Shown piece after piece: positions 17,534 through 26,311 of a stretch of DNA of 64,000 nucleotides. Both the position numbers and the translations under genes were made by a program. Origin of the DNA: Streptomyces sp. NBC_00154 (GTDB lineage Bacteria > Actinomycetota > Actinomycetes > Streptomycetales > Streptomycetaceae); NCBI RefSeq assembly GCF_026342835.1, contig NZ_JAPEMI010000003.1, positions 1 through 64,000 on the forward strand. Direction: 5' to 3'. The notes beneath the pieces were generated by a model. That model worked only from the letters and a program-made list of their open reading frames with translations, was not told the origin of the DNA and ran no database searches. Numbering within the stretch: the first letter of the stretch is position 1; each line of letters opens with the position of its first letter.

Positions 17534-17695
17534 TCACAGCCACTCGTTCATGGCCGCTACGGGGACGGTCGCCTCGTAGCGGACCGCGCGCTTGTCATAT
17601 CGCGTGGCGACGGCGCGGTGTCTCTTGAGGCGGTTGATCCCGCACTCGACCGCATGGCGCTCGCGGTAGAGCGACCTCTGAGCGCCGGAAAGCAT
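17534..17695 (-). pseudogene. C-terminal fragment of an IS5-type transposase
   Basis: The minus strand reads LYRERHAVECGINRLKRHRAV followed by ATRYDKRAVRYEATV and a stop at 17534. This is the C-terminal Glu motif block of IS5-family transposases. The rest of the element is missing. Confidence 0.8.
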
Positions 17696-17718
17696 TGACA
17701 GCCCGGATCAGCGGGCGG

Positions 17719-19239
17719 TCACACGGCGACGCCGGCGTCCTCGTGCGGTCCCGACGGGGCGGTTTCGGGGGCCCGGCCGGCCGGCGGCACGGTGGGGCGG
17801 GCGTCCGGCTCACCGGCGGGCACATCGGCCGCCGCGCGGCGACGCGCCGCGAAGGCGATCGCGATGAGGGCGAGTGCGACGGTCCCGGAGAGCGCGGGCC
17901 AGTACACGTAACGGTAGTTGGACTCGGGCGCCGTGGGCAGGTAGGCGAGGATGTACAGGAGGGAACTGGCCCCGAGGAGCCGGAGTTCCCGGGTGTAGGG
18001 ACCGGTCCACCGGCGACGCAGCACAAGCACCAGCGAGACGGCCAGCCAGAACCAGCCCTGGAAAAGCATCGGCAGGTCGCGGGCGAAACCGGTCACATAG
18101 TTCTGCAGAGCGGACCTCAGTGTGTCGTTCAGCGGCTTCTTCTGCACCTCGGGGTGGAGTCGGGCGCCGGCATTGACATAGGTGCCGTTCCAGAAGACCT
18201 GGTTGCTCTGGAAGAGCAGCTTGGTGAAGACCCGGACCCGGTACTCGGCATAGCCCTTCCAGTGCTGCGGCATCTGCTGCGTCCACATCCGGACGACAAC
18301 GTCGGCGCGCTGATTCAGATACGTCACGTCGAATGGCCGACGGTGCGGATAGCACTGCAGGTACGCATCGGAGGTGATGTGCTGCTTCTGGCAGTTGATG
18401 GCGGTGGTGACCAGGCGGTCACGCAAGTCCGCGCTCGCGCCGGCCTGTTCGGCGGCGGTGCGCACCTGGGCCGGGGTGAGCACGTGGACGAGATCGTCCA
18501 CCGGGATCACCGCGTACACGCTGGTGGTCAACGGGGCAGTAGCCGCGGACACACCGGCGCTGCCGGCGATCACGACCGCGACGAAGACACCGGTGGCGGC
18601 CAGCCAGCGGCGTCGGCCCGGGGCGGGCCACGCCGCGAGGACCAGCAGGGCAAAGACCGGGATCACGGCGGGGACACCGTTCTTCCGTACGAGAGCGGCG
18701 TACGCGAGGAGCAGCACACCCAGCGCCAGCAGGGCCCAGCGGGTCTTGGCCCTGTCCTGTGGCAGCTCACGCACGGTGAGCGCGATCGCGAAGACTGCGA
18801 GGAGCGCGTAGGCCAGGTGCACGTCCTTCCACACCACTCCCGTGAAGTTCATGATGTGCGGCGCGAAGCCGACGGCCAGCACCGCAAGGGAGAGCCCGCG
18901 GCTGCCGGTCTTCTTCCACACCAGTTGGGCGAGGACCCACAGCGTCCCCCACAGCACGGCGGCCTGCAGGGCGGCCATGGCCGAGAAGTCCCCCGTGATC
19001 TGGATGATGATCCGCCACACAAGCGCCATAACCGGCGGATGCCAGTCGTTCACCGGCTCATCCCCCAGCGCCTGCCACAGCTGGGTGTTGCTGTCCGCGC
19101 TGAGGTATCCGGGGTGAAAGACGGTGGCCACGGCGTAGCCGCAGGCCGCCGCGATGGCCGCCAGGCACCACGGCCACAGCGTGCCGGCCCTCCAGGCTTT
19201 GCGCAGTGTGGTGGTCCACCGGTCTACGGTTCCGGACAT
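17719..19239 (-). CDS. Large polytopic membrane protein, possibly GT-C glycosyltransferase-like
   Basis: A 506-residue protein with about ten hydrophobic segments. A periplasmic acidic motif after the first segment (HPGYLSADSNTQLWQALG, then NDWHPPVMALVWR) resembles the Asp-containing first loop of GT-C/ArnT-like transferases. A large extracytoplasmic domain lies at about residues 230-400, and the C-terminal tail is Pro/Ala-rich and cytoplasmic. It may transfer a lipid-linked sugar to a cell-surface acceptor, but this is inference from topology. No neighbour supports a pathway. It is convergent with the transposase fragment at 17534 and divergent from the GntR operon. Confidence 0.75.
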   Translation of the reverse strand: MSGTVDRWTTTLRKAWRAGTLWPWCLAAIAAACGYAVATVFHPGYLSADSNTQLWQALGDEPVNDWHPPVMALVWRIIIQITGDFSAMAALQAAVLWGTLWVLAQLVWKKTGSRGLSLAVLAVGFAPHIMNFTGVVWKDVHLAYALLAVFAIALTVRELPQDRAKTRWALLALGVLLLAYAALVRKNGVPAVIPVFALLVLAAWPAPGRRRWLAATGVFVAVVIAGSAGVSAATAPLTTSVYAVIPVDDLVHVLTPAQVRTAAEQAGASADLRDRLVTTAINCQKQHITSDAYLQCYPHRRPFDVTYLNQRADVVVRMWTQQMPQHWKGYAEYRVRVFTKLLFQSNQVFWNGTYVNAGARLHPEVQKKPLNDTLRSALQNYVTGFARDLPMLFQGWFWLAVSLVLVLRRRWTGPYTRELRLLGASSLLYILAYLPTAPESNYRYVYWPALSGTVALALIAIAFAARRRAAADVPAGEPDARPTVPPAGRAPETAPSGPHEDAGVAV

Positions 19240-19630
19240 GTGGGCGGGGTCCTCCCAGCCGATGATGACGGGTCGCGTTGTCGCTCAACTGCGAGCTGAG
19301 AGGAAACAGTTCGCGCACAGCATGGCGGGAATCTACGTGTATTGGACTCTAAAGGACAAACCGGCACGACTATTCACCTGCACGGCGAGCTCGCCGGCCG
19401 GCATCACAAGATCGCCGACAGAGGTGGGAATCGTGATGGCTCGCACTCGGCTCGAGCAACCCCCACCTGTTCGTCACCCGGCTCACCCGAACCCACCGGC
19501 GCCGCTCATGTCCGCGACGGCCTCGCCGCCGTCGAAATCCTGCGCTCCACCCGGAGCCGGCCCGTGTCAGCAAAAAGAAGTTCTCCGTGGACTATGGACC
19601 GAAAGGAGCCCGTCCGCTTATCTTCTAGAC
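19240..19630. other. Divergent intergenic region before the GntR operon
   Basis: No gene is seen. It must hold the promoters of the membrane protein (minus) and of the GntR operon (plus). TTGGACTCTAAAGGACAAA near 19338-19356 and a similar GGACTATGGACCGAAAGG near 19589-19606 share a spacing of short motifs. TTCTAGAC at 19623-19630, next to the start codon, resembles a GntR/HutC half site. Confidence 0.35.
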
Positions 19631-20350
19631 ATGCCTGGACAGGTACACAAGCATCATCGCATCGCCCGCGTGCTCGCCGACGAGATCCGCGCCGGGGTCC
19701 ATACAGACGGCAGCAGGCTGCCCGGGGAGCACGCCCTCACCCAGCGGTTCGGCGTCAGCCGCACCACCCTGCGGCAGGCGCTCCAGGTCCTCGGTGAAGA
19801 GGGGCTGATTTCCACCCATGCGGGGATCGGCTCCTTCGTCACCTTCGACGGGACACCGCTGGACAACCGCCTCGGCTGGACCCGGGCGCTGGCCGAGCAG
19901 GGCACCGAGCTGACGACCGAGACCCTCCGCTTCGAGGAGGTGACCGACCAGGAGCTGGCTGCCGAGCTGGGGCTCGCATCGAGCAGGTTCATCGCCCTGG
20001 ACCGGGTCAGACGGCTCGCCAACGGGCAGGGCGTATCGCTCGAACACAGCAGGATCCCCGCCACCGGGGACCTCTCCGGGCTACCGGAGCGCGGACTTGA
20101 CGGCGGCTCGCTCAGCCGGGCTCTGATCGCCGCGGGCCGTATCACCGACTCCGGCGAGGGCCTGGTGTCGGTCCGCGGGCTCGACGCGGCGGAAGCCGCA
20201 GTACTGCACCGCTCCCCGGGCGAGTCCTTTCTACGACTCACCCAGGTCTACCGGGCCGCCGACCGCTCGGTCACCGAGCAGGTCACCAGCCTGCTCGACC
20301 CCGCCAGATTCGAACTGCACGTGCGCTCGGGCCGAGGAGGCCGACTGTGA
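19631..20350 (+). CDS. GntR-family regulator, HutC/UTRA subfamily
   Basis: A 239-residue regulator starting at ATG 19631 (MPGQVHKHHRIARVLADEI). The winged helix-turn-helix is at about residues 10-75 (LPGEHALTQRFGVSRTTLRQ). The UTRA effector domain follows (DNRLGWTRALAEQG, FIALDRVRRLANG, TEQVTSLLDPARFE). Its last codons overlap the start of the ADP-ribosylglycohydrolase gene by 4 bp, so the two are translated together. It should sense a metabolite of the pathway encoded downstream and repress the operon until it appears. Confidence 0.92.
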   Translation: MPGQVHKHHRIARVLADEIRAGVHTDGSRLPGEHALTQRFGVSRTTLRQALQVLGEEGLISTHAGIGSFVTFDGTPLDNRLGWTRALAEQGTELTTETLRFEEVTDQELAAELGLASSRFIALDRVRRLANGQGVSLEHSRIPATGDLSGLPERGLDGGSLSRALIAAGRITDSGEGLVSVRGLDAAEAAVLHRSPGESFLRLTQVYRAADRSVTEQVTSLLDPARFELHVRSGRGGRL

Positions 20351-21339
20351 CCGACCGACTCGACCGCGCCCTCGGCGCGTACTACGGACTCGCCCTCGGC
20401 GACGCTCTCGGCATGCCTACGCAGGTGATGTCCCGTCAGGACGTCGTACGGGTCTACGGCACCCTCACCGGCTTCGAGCCTGCCCTTCCCGACAACCCGG
20501 TCAGTGCGGGCATGCCCGCCGGATCGGTCACCGACGACACCGATCAGGCCGTGATCGTCGGCCGGCTGATCGACGAGGGCCGCGGCCGGATCGACCCGCT
20601 GCGCCTCGCACATGATCTGCTCGACTGGGAGAAGGAGATGAGGGCCAAGGGTTCCTTCGATCTCCTCGGCCCGTCTACCAAGGCCGCTCTGGACGCAGTG
20701 GCCCGTGGCGTACCGACGGAGGAGGCGGGGAGGTACGGCACGACCAACGGCGCCGCGATGCGCGTCACCCCGGTCGGGATCGCCTTCGCCGTTGAGCCGC
20801 TGGAGTCCTTCCTCGATCATGTCGTGGAGTCCTGCCAGGTCACTCATGACACAACCATCGGGATCGCGGGCGCTGCGGCCGTCGCCGCCGCCGTCAGTAC
20901 AGGTGTCGGTGGAGGCACACTTGGGGAGGCCGTCGCCGCCGCGGTGGTCGCTGCCCGGGCGGGCGCGCGGCGCGGGCACTGGATCGCGGGGGCCGATATC
21001 GCGTCCCGGATCGAGTGGGCGTGGGAGCTGGTACGGGGTCTCCCGGAGGCCGAGGCTCTGGACCGGATCTGCGCGCTCATCGGCACCAGCGTGGCCAGCC
21101 AGGAGTCGGTACCCGCCGCCTTCGCGGTACTCGCCGTGGCAGACGGCGATCCTTGGCGAGCCGCACTGCTCGCCGCCAATCTCGGTGGCGACAGCGACAC
21201 CATCGGCGCCATCGCGGGCGCGATCGCCGGGTCGGTCGCCGGGCTCTCCGCGCTGCCGACCGAGGCTGTCCGGACGCTCCGTACCGTCAACTCCCTCGTC
21301 CTGGAACCCCTGACCGCCCGGCTGCTCGCACTCCGTTGA
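20347..21339 (+). CDS. ADP-ribosylglycohydrolase-family protein
   Basis: A 330-residue protein starting at GTG 20347, overlapping the regulator gene. The family's dinuclear metal site is complete: GDALG near the start, the TDDTD motif at residues 62-66 and GGDSDTIGAIAGA with Asp282 and Asp284. Members remove ADP-ribose or related N-glycosyl groups. Here the neighbours are a nucleobase/nucleoside permease and a ribokinase-type kinase, not a DraT or toxin. I therefore infer that it splits an imported nucleoside-like compound or a phosphorylated form of it. The substrate is unknown. Confidence 0.9.
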   Translation: MTDRLDRALGAYYGLALGDALGMPTQVMSRQDVVRVYGTLTGFEPALPDNPVSAGMPAGSVTDDTDQAVIVGRLIDEGRGRIDPLRLAHDLLDWEKEMRAKGSFDLLGPSTKAALDAVARGVPTEEAGRYGTTNGAAMRVTPVGIAFAVEPLESFLDHVVESCQVTHDTTIGIAGAAAVAAAVSTGVGGGTLGEAVAAAVVAARAGARRGHWIAGADIASRIEWAWELVRGLPEAEALDRICALIGTSVASQESVPAAFAVLAVADGDPWRAALLAANLGGDSDTIGAIAGAIAGSVAGLSALPTEAVRTLRTVNSLVLEPLTARLLALR

Positions 21340-21443
21340 GCGCCCCAAGGCCCCTGCGCGCCGCGAAACCCCCCAGGCCTCCGGCGCTCCCGCTTTACCG
21401 CTTTCGCCACCCGCCCCTTCGCACCTTGCTAGGAGGTTCCGTC

Positions 21444-22922
21444 ATGGCCGCTTCGAAGACGAACGATCGCGTCGGCGCCATTGAGACCCGAGGGATCGAA
21501 CCGGTCCCCGACAACGAGCGGCACGGCCAGGCCGGCCAGATGTTCTGGACCTGGTTCGCCGCAAATATCAGCATCCTAGGGCTCCCGCTCGGCGCGACCC
21601 TCGTCGCCTTCCGCGGCCTGAACATCTGGCAGGCGATTCTCGTCGCCGTCGTAGGCGCCTTCGGCTCCTTCGCGCTGGTGGGGGCCCTGAGCCTGGCGGG
21701 CAAGAAGGGCGGCGCCCCGGCGCTCACCCTCTCCCGCGCGGTCTTCGGGCAGCGGGGCAACGCGGGTCCGACCTTGATCACCTGGCTGAGCCGGGTCGGC
21801 TGGGAGACGATCACCACCACCACCGCGGCGTACGCGCTGCTCGCGCTGCTCGGCACCGCGTTCGGTGTCGTCCAGAACACCGTGCTCACGCTCGTCTGTC
21901 TGTTGGTCTTCATCGTCTGCACGCTGCTGATCAGCGGTCTCGGCCACGCCACCATCATGTGGATCAACAAGTGGGCCACGGTCGTCTTCGGCGTCCTCAA
22001 TCTGATCGTGATGGGCTTCCTGGCCGCGACCGTCGACTGGGCCAAGGTGCTCGACGCCCCGACGGGTCCGACCAGCGGCGTGGTCGCCGGCATCGGCTTC
22101 ATCGCCGCCGGTACCGGTATCGGCTGGGCCAACGCGGGCGCGGACTACGCCCGTTATCTGCCCCGCGAGATTCCTGGCAGGCGGCTGATTGTGGCCTCGG
22201 CGTTCGGCGCGGGCATCCCGCTCGTGCTGCTGATCTCGCTCGGCTCGCTGCTCTCCGCGGGCGATCCGACGCTCGCCACCTCCGCCGACCCGGTCGCCGC
22301 CATCAACGCGATGCTGCCCTCCTGGATGGCGATCCCCTATCTGATCGCGGCCTTCGGCGGGCTGCTGATGTCGAACCATCTCTCCACCTACTCCGCCGGG
22401 CTGACGATGATCACGTTGGGACTGCGGGTGCCGCGCCCCATGGCCGTCGCCCTCGATGTGGTGCTGATGTTCGCCGGCGGTATCTACTTCATGCTGATCG
22501 CCGACGACTTCTACGGCCCCTTCTCCACCTTCCTGACCCTGCTCGCCGTACCGATCTCGGCCTGGATCGGCGTGATCGCGGTGGACTCGCTGCGCGGGCG
22601 TACGTACGACTCCGATGCGCTGATGGACACCACCCGCACCAGCCGGTACTGGTACACGGGCGGCTTCCATCTTCCGGCCGTCCTCGGCTGGGCCGCCGCC
22701 ATCGTGGCCGGTCTGCTCTTCACCAAGGCGTCGACGAGCGACACCGACGTCTGGTTCGCGGGTTCGCTCTCCGACACCTGGTTCGGCGTGAACGGATTGG
22801 GCTGGGCGATCTCGATGGCCGTCGGAGCGGTTGTGTACGCGCTGTTCGGCCGACGTACCAGCACCGCGGCAGGTACCGGGAACGAACCCGCCTTCCCCGC
22901 TCTTCAGGAGGCCGGACAATGA
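21444..22922 (+). CDS. NCS1-family nucleobase/cytosine-type permease
   Basis: A 492-residue membrane transporter starting at ATG 21444, seven bases after a perfect AGGAGG. The NCS1 signature is visible: FWTWFAANISILGLPLGATL in the first segment, then twelve hydrophobic segments, and the inter-helix motif GIGWANAGADYARYLPRE. Family members import cytosine, purines, allantoin or related rings with H+ or Na+. It is the third gene of the operon, 104 bp after the hydrolase and overlapping the kinase gene by ATGA. It is probably the entry point of the pathway. Confidence 0.92.
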   Translation: MAASKTNDRVGAIETRGIEPVPDNERHGQAGQMFWTWFAANISILGLPLGATLVAFRGLNIWQAILVAVVGAFGSFALVGALSLAGKKGGAPALTLSRAVFGQRGNAGPTLITWLSRVGWETITTTTAAYALLALLGTAFGVVQNTVLTLVCLLVFIVCTLLISGLGHATIMWINKWATVVFGVLNLIVMGFLAATVDWAKVLDAPTGPTSGVVAGIGFIAAGTGIGWANAGADYARYLPREIPGRRLIVASAFGAGIPLVLLISLGSLLSAGDPTLATSADPVAAINAMLPSWMAIPYLIAAFGGLLMSNHLSTYSAGLTMITLGLRVPRPMAVALDVVLMFAGGIYFMLIADDFYGPFSTFLTLLAVPISAWIGVIAVDSLRGRTYDSDALMDTTRTSRYWYTGGFHLPAVLGWAAAIVAGLLFTKASTSDTDVWFAGSLSDTWFGVNGLGWAISMAVGAVVYALFGRRTSTAAGTGNEPAFPALQEAGQ

Positions 22923-23884
22923 ACGGCCGTCTCGTCCTCGCAGGCAATGTCATCGCCGATCTGGTGATCGAGGTTCCCGCACTGCCCGAACGCGGCGGCG
23001 ACGTCATCGGCACGCGTACGGAACTGACTACGGGCGGCGGTTTCAACACCCTGGTCGCGGCCCGCCGCCTCGGTGCGGAAGCGGTCTTCGCAGGGCTGCA
23101 CGGCACGGGGCCGTACGGCGACCTCGTACGCAAGGCACTCGCCGCCGAACAGATCGGAACACTGCTGCCCGCCCGTACGGACGGCGACACCGGCTTCACT
23201 GTGGCCCTGGTCGACGGCGGCGGCGAACGTACCTTCGTCACCAGCTTCGGGGTCGATGCGGAGCTGACGCAGTCGGATGTCGACGTGGTCGCCGCGCGGC
23301 TGCGGCCCGGCGATCTGGTGCAGCTCTCCGGCTACGGGATGGTGATGCCGGTCAACGGCCCGCTGCTGTCGCGCTTCACGGCGGGGCTGCCGGCCGACAT
23401 CACGGTCTGTTTCGACCCGGCGCCGCTGGTGGCCGACATCCCCGAGGCGGTGCTTTCTCCGGTCCTGGCCCGTACGGACTGGCTCAGCGCCAATGCCCGC
23501 GAGGCCCGCCTGCTGTCCGGCCACGACAATCCGCGCGCGGCGGCAGCGGCCCTGCAGGAACGCCTGGCTCCGGGCGCGGGTGTGCTCGTACGGGCGGACA
23601 AGGACGGCTGCTGGCTGGCGGCGCCCGGCGAGGCCCCGCGCCATGTGCCGGGTTTCCCGGTCGACGCGGTCGACAGCAACGGGGCGGGGGACGCGCATGT
23701 CGGCTCGTTCCTGGCCCTGCTCAGCCAGGGTCACGACCCGCTGACGGCCACGCGCGGAGCCAACGCGGCGGCAGCATACGCGGTGGGGCGCCGCGGCCCC
23801 GCCACCGCGCCGGACCGCACGGAGCTGGCGGCATTCCTGAAGGGGGATCCCCTGGTGGAGCTGCTATTCGGCGCGAGTCGCTGA
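22919..23884 (+). CDS. PfkB-family (ribokinase-like) carbohydrate/nucleoside kinase
   Basis: A 321-residue kinase whose ATG overlaps the permease stop (ATGA). The N-terminal PfkB signature GGGFNTLVAARRLGAEAVF and the C-terminal DSNGAGDAHVGSF are present, with the catalytic base Asp258. The usual DTxGAGD is DSNGAGD here. Members phosphorylate ribose, nucleosides, pseudouridine or sugars at a hydroxymethyl group. With permease and glycohydrolase in one operon it should trap the imported compound or the released sugar. It is the last gene; no clear terminator hairpin follows. Confidence 0.92.
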   Translation: MNGRLVLAGNVIADLVIEVPALPERGGDVIGTRTELTTGGGFNTLVAARRLGAEAVFAGLHGTGPYGDLVRKALAAEQIGTLLPARTDGDTGFTVALVDGGGERTFVTSFGVDAELTQSDVDVVAARLRPGDLVQLSGYGMVMPVNGPLLSRFTAGLPADITVCFDPAPLVADIPEAVLSPVLARTDWLSANAREARLLSGHDNPRAAAAALQERLAPGAGVLVRADKDGCWLAAPGEAPRHVPGFPVDAVDSNGAGDAHVGSFLALLSQGHDPLTATRGANAAAAYAVGRRGPATAPDRTELAAFLKGDPLVELLFGASR

Positions 23885-24145
23885 CGGCCTGTTGATGAGC
23901 GAGTGGTCGGGCGAACTGGCGCGGCCGGCGGCGAACTGCTGGGCATGAAGCAGTGGTTGGTCGGCAGCGCCGATGCGGCAGAGCCCGGCGCGCTGCTGAA
24001 TTCGAACAGCGCCGCGCCGGGGCCCCGGAGGCGGGACGGTTGCCGGAATCCCGCCTCGCCCAGATCTAACGTCGCAAAGCCGAGGTCGCCAAGGTGCGAG
24101 CGCGGCTCGGCCGGATGACGCCAAGGCCATGCAGGCGTTCCGAGG

Positions 24146-24763
24146 TCACTGCGCGCGGGCAAGGGCAGCCATGAGTTTGCTGGTGAAGCGATGCATGTGA
24201 GGGTCAAGTGTGTCCCCGGGCTCGGCAAGGACCTGCTGCAGTGGCAGCCACTTGATCGCTTCGAATTCATCCTCGTCGAAGGAGGCGATGTCACCTGCCT
24301 CTGAGGCCAGGACGTACCACAACGACACATCAGTGTGCTGTCCCTGCCCGCGCGTTCGCGTGACGGTCAAGAAGAACGGATTCTTGCCGGACACCCGAGA
24401 CGGAACGGCCTCGGTGCGCAGTTCCTCACAGCACTCGCGCAGAACCGTCTCCCACGGGTCCTCCATCGGCTCGACGTGGCCGCCACTGGGAAGCCACAGG
24501 CCGGCCTTGCGGTGAGCGACGAGCAAAAGCTTCCCGCGGGCCTCGTCGAGGGCCACGAAGTAGCTGACCAGGTGCATCGCCGGAACATCGGGCTTCTGCG
24601 TCCGATACAGCGGAGCTCCGCTTGCGATCCACTCCGCTGCCGTGGCGAGGTGCGCGCGCTCCTGCTCATCCCAGGGATCGATCCCCTCTAGCAACTCGGT
24701 CAGCCGAGCACGAAGAGGCAGGTCAGGAACGTCTGAGGCACCAATGGCAATCACGGCCCCCAT
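24146..24763 (-). CDS. Nudix hydrolase
   Basis: A 205-residue protein with a full Nudix box (GHVEPME, seven residues, then RECCEELRT) at about residues 94-117 and an additional N-terminal helical region. Nudix enzymes cleave nucleoside diphosphates linked to another group, using Mg2+ held by the box glutamates. The specific substrate cannot be read. The start at 24763 gives MGAVIAIGASDVPDLP; a later Met is possible. It is convergent with the PfkB operon and not obviously part of it. Confidence 0.88.
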   Translation of the reverse strand: MGAVIAIGASDVPDLPLRARLTELLEGIDPWDEQERAHLATAAEWIASGAPLYRTQKPDVPAMHLVSYFVALDEARGKLLLVAHRKAGLWLPSGGHVEPMEDPWETVLRECCEELRTEAVPSRVSGKNPFFLTVTRTRGQGQHTDVSLWYVLASEAGDIASFDEDEFEAIKWLPLQQVLAEPGDTLDPHMHRFTSKLMAALARAQ

Positions 24764-24953
24764 GATGCCAAGGAGCTATGACATCCTCCCCGCTTCAAGT
24801 CGACTGCCTACCGTCCACGCAAGAGGGTGAGCCACCGGGATCAAGACCGTTGTGGATGCGGCGAGAGGCAGAGGCGACGCCCCGGAGTGAGAACACGTAA
24901 GGCAAGCGATGGCAGACGGAGCGGGCCGTAGGTCTGCTGAGTGCCGGTCCACG

Positions 24954-25532
24954 TCACCCCGACTGAGCCAACTGAAGGTGCACCGCCGCGGTGGTGCGCG
25001 CGGTATCGCCAGTGGCGAGCAGGTCCAGCAGCGCTCCCCGTAGGGCTGCGAGGACGAGGGTGCGCTGCGCGAGCCCGGCCTCGGTATCGCGGAATTCGGC
25101 GGGTTGCCCGGAGGCGAGCAGCGTCAGCCAGTCGCCGACCGTATCGCTGGCGAAACCGGCCCACGGCCCGTCCGGGTCGGTGAGGGAGCGGGCGTAGCTT
25201 TCGACCCACAGTGTCAGCAGGCCGCGGTGGGCGGCGTCGGACAGCCACCGCCACAGTTCGCGGGCGACCGATTGCAGCCCCTCGGGCCCGTCCTGCGAGC
25301 CGGCGATCTCCCTGATGACGGCCAGCTCGTCGGCTCTGGCCCGCGCGAGCAGGGCGCGGATCAGGCCGTCCTTGCTGCCGAACAGGTAGAGCAGCACGCG
25401 CGGGCTGGACTGGATCTCCTCGGCGAGCGGGCGCAGGGACAGTTCGGTGAGGCCGCTGCGCAGAGCGTAGGCGTATGCGGCTTCCAGCAGCTCCTGCCGC
25501 CGCGGGGAGGGGTTTGTTTCGGATCGGGTCAT
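24954..25532 (-). CDS. TetR-family transcriptional regulator
   Basis: A 192-residue TetR protein. The DNA-binding domain is at about residues 10-55 (ELLEAAYAYALRSGLTELSL, then RVLLYLFGSKDGLIRALL). The recognition helix (SSPRVLLYLFGSK) departs from the more common form. The C-terminal domain is helical, of unknown ligand. It is divergent from the GNAT gene at 25584, and a 20-bp palindrome in the 51-bp gap is its likely operator. Confidence 0.9.
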   Translation of the reverse strand: MTRSETNPSPRRQELLEAAYAYALRSGLTELSLRPLAEEIQSSPRVLLYLFGSKDGLIRALLARARADELAVIREIAGSQDGPEGLQSVARELWRWLSDAAHRGLLTLWVESYARSLTDPDGPWAGFASDTVGDWLTLLASGQPAEFRDTEAGLAQRTLVLAALRGALLDLLATGDTARTTAAVHLQLAQSG

Positions 25533-25543
25533 CGGGCTAGTCT

Positions 25544-25563
25544 ACTGAAACAGTCGTTTCAGT
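25544..25563. promoter_or_regulatory. Perfect palindromic operator between tetR and GNAT genes
   Basis: ACTGAAAC and GTTTCAGT are exact complementary arms around AGTC. The site is 12 bp from the TetR start and 21 bp from the GNAT start, so one bound repressor could control both. Confidence 0.8.
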
Positions 25564-25583
25564 GATGCGGGAGTGAGGACATC

Positions 25584-26075
25584 ATGGAGGAGCGTCAGGT
25601 GGTCATCCGGCCGCTGGATCGGCCCGGGGACCTGGGCTGGGTGGTGATGGCGCACGGCGCGCTCTACGACCACGAGTTCGGCTGGGACACCAGCTTCGAG
25701 GCGCTCGTCGTACGGATCGTCGCCGACTACGCCGAGCAGAAGGACCCCGGACCGCAGGCGGCATGGATCGCCGACGTCGACGGAGAGCGGGCCGGCTGCG
25801 TCTTCTGCGTACGCGGGGACGACCGGACCGCGAAGCTGCGACTGCTGCTGGTCGATCCCGCGGCACGCGGGCTGGGCCTGGGTGCCCGCCTGGTCGACGA
25901 GTGCCTGCGGTTCGCGCGGGAGGCCGGGTACGAGTCGATCACCCTGTGGACCAACGACGTCCTCGGCTCGGCCCGGCGCATCTACCAGAAGCAGGGCTTC
26001 GAGCTCATCACCGAAGAGCCCCATCACAACTTCGGGCACGACCTCGTCGGCCAGACCTGGCAGCGTCGTCTCTAG
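25584..26075 (+). CDS. GNAT-family N-acetyltransferase
   Basis: A 163-residue acetyltransferase with a clear acetyl-CoA loop (LLLVDPAARGLGLGARLVDE) at about residues 88-108 and the C-terminal SARRIYQKQGFELI block. The family moves acetyl from acetyl-CoA to an amine. Similar TetR-linked MarR/GNAT-like proteins act on small molecules. The divergent TetR and the shared palindrome suggest it is induced by the TetR ligand, which may also be the substrate. Confidence 0.88.
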   Translation: MEERQVVIRPLDRPGDLGWVVMAHGALYDHEFGWDTSFEALVVRIVADYAEQKDPGPQAAWIADVDGERAGCVFCVRGDDRTAKLRLLLVDPAARGLGLGARLVDECLRFAREAGYESITLWTNDVLGSARRIYQKQGFELITEEPHHNFGHDLVGQTWQRRL

Positions 26076-26311
26076 CGGAACCCCCCGGGGCAGCACCGCA
26101 GCCGCCCCAGCGGCTCTGGGTCGACAGCCTTCCGCAGCTGCTGACGCTGGTCGACAGCTCACGGTCGTCCGTGAGCCAGGACCCCGGGGCTGCTTGCAGG
26201 AGGTCAAAGCGGCCGCGAACAGCATGCGAATGACCCTCCTGGCCCGCTCGGCTGGCAGCCGTAGGCAATGGACAGCGCGCCCCCGGTCCGCCATGCTGCC
26301 CTGGCGATCAT

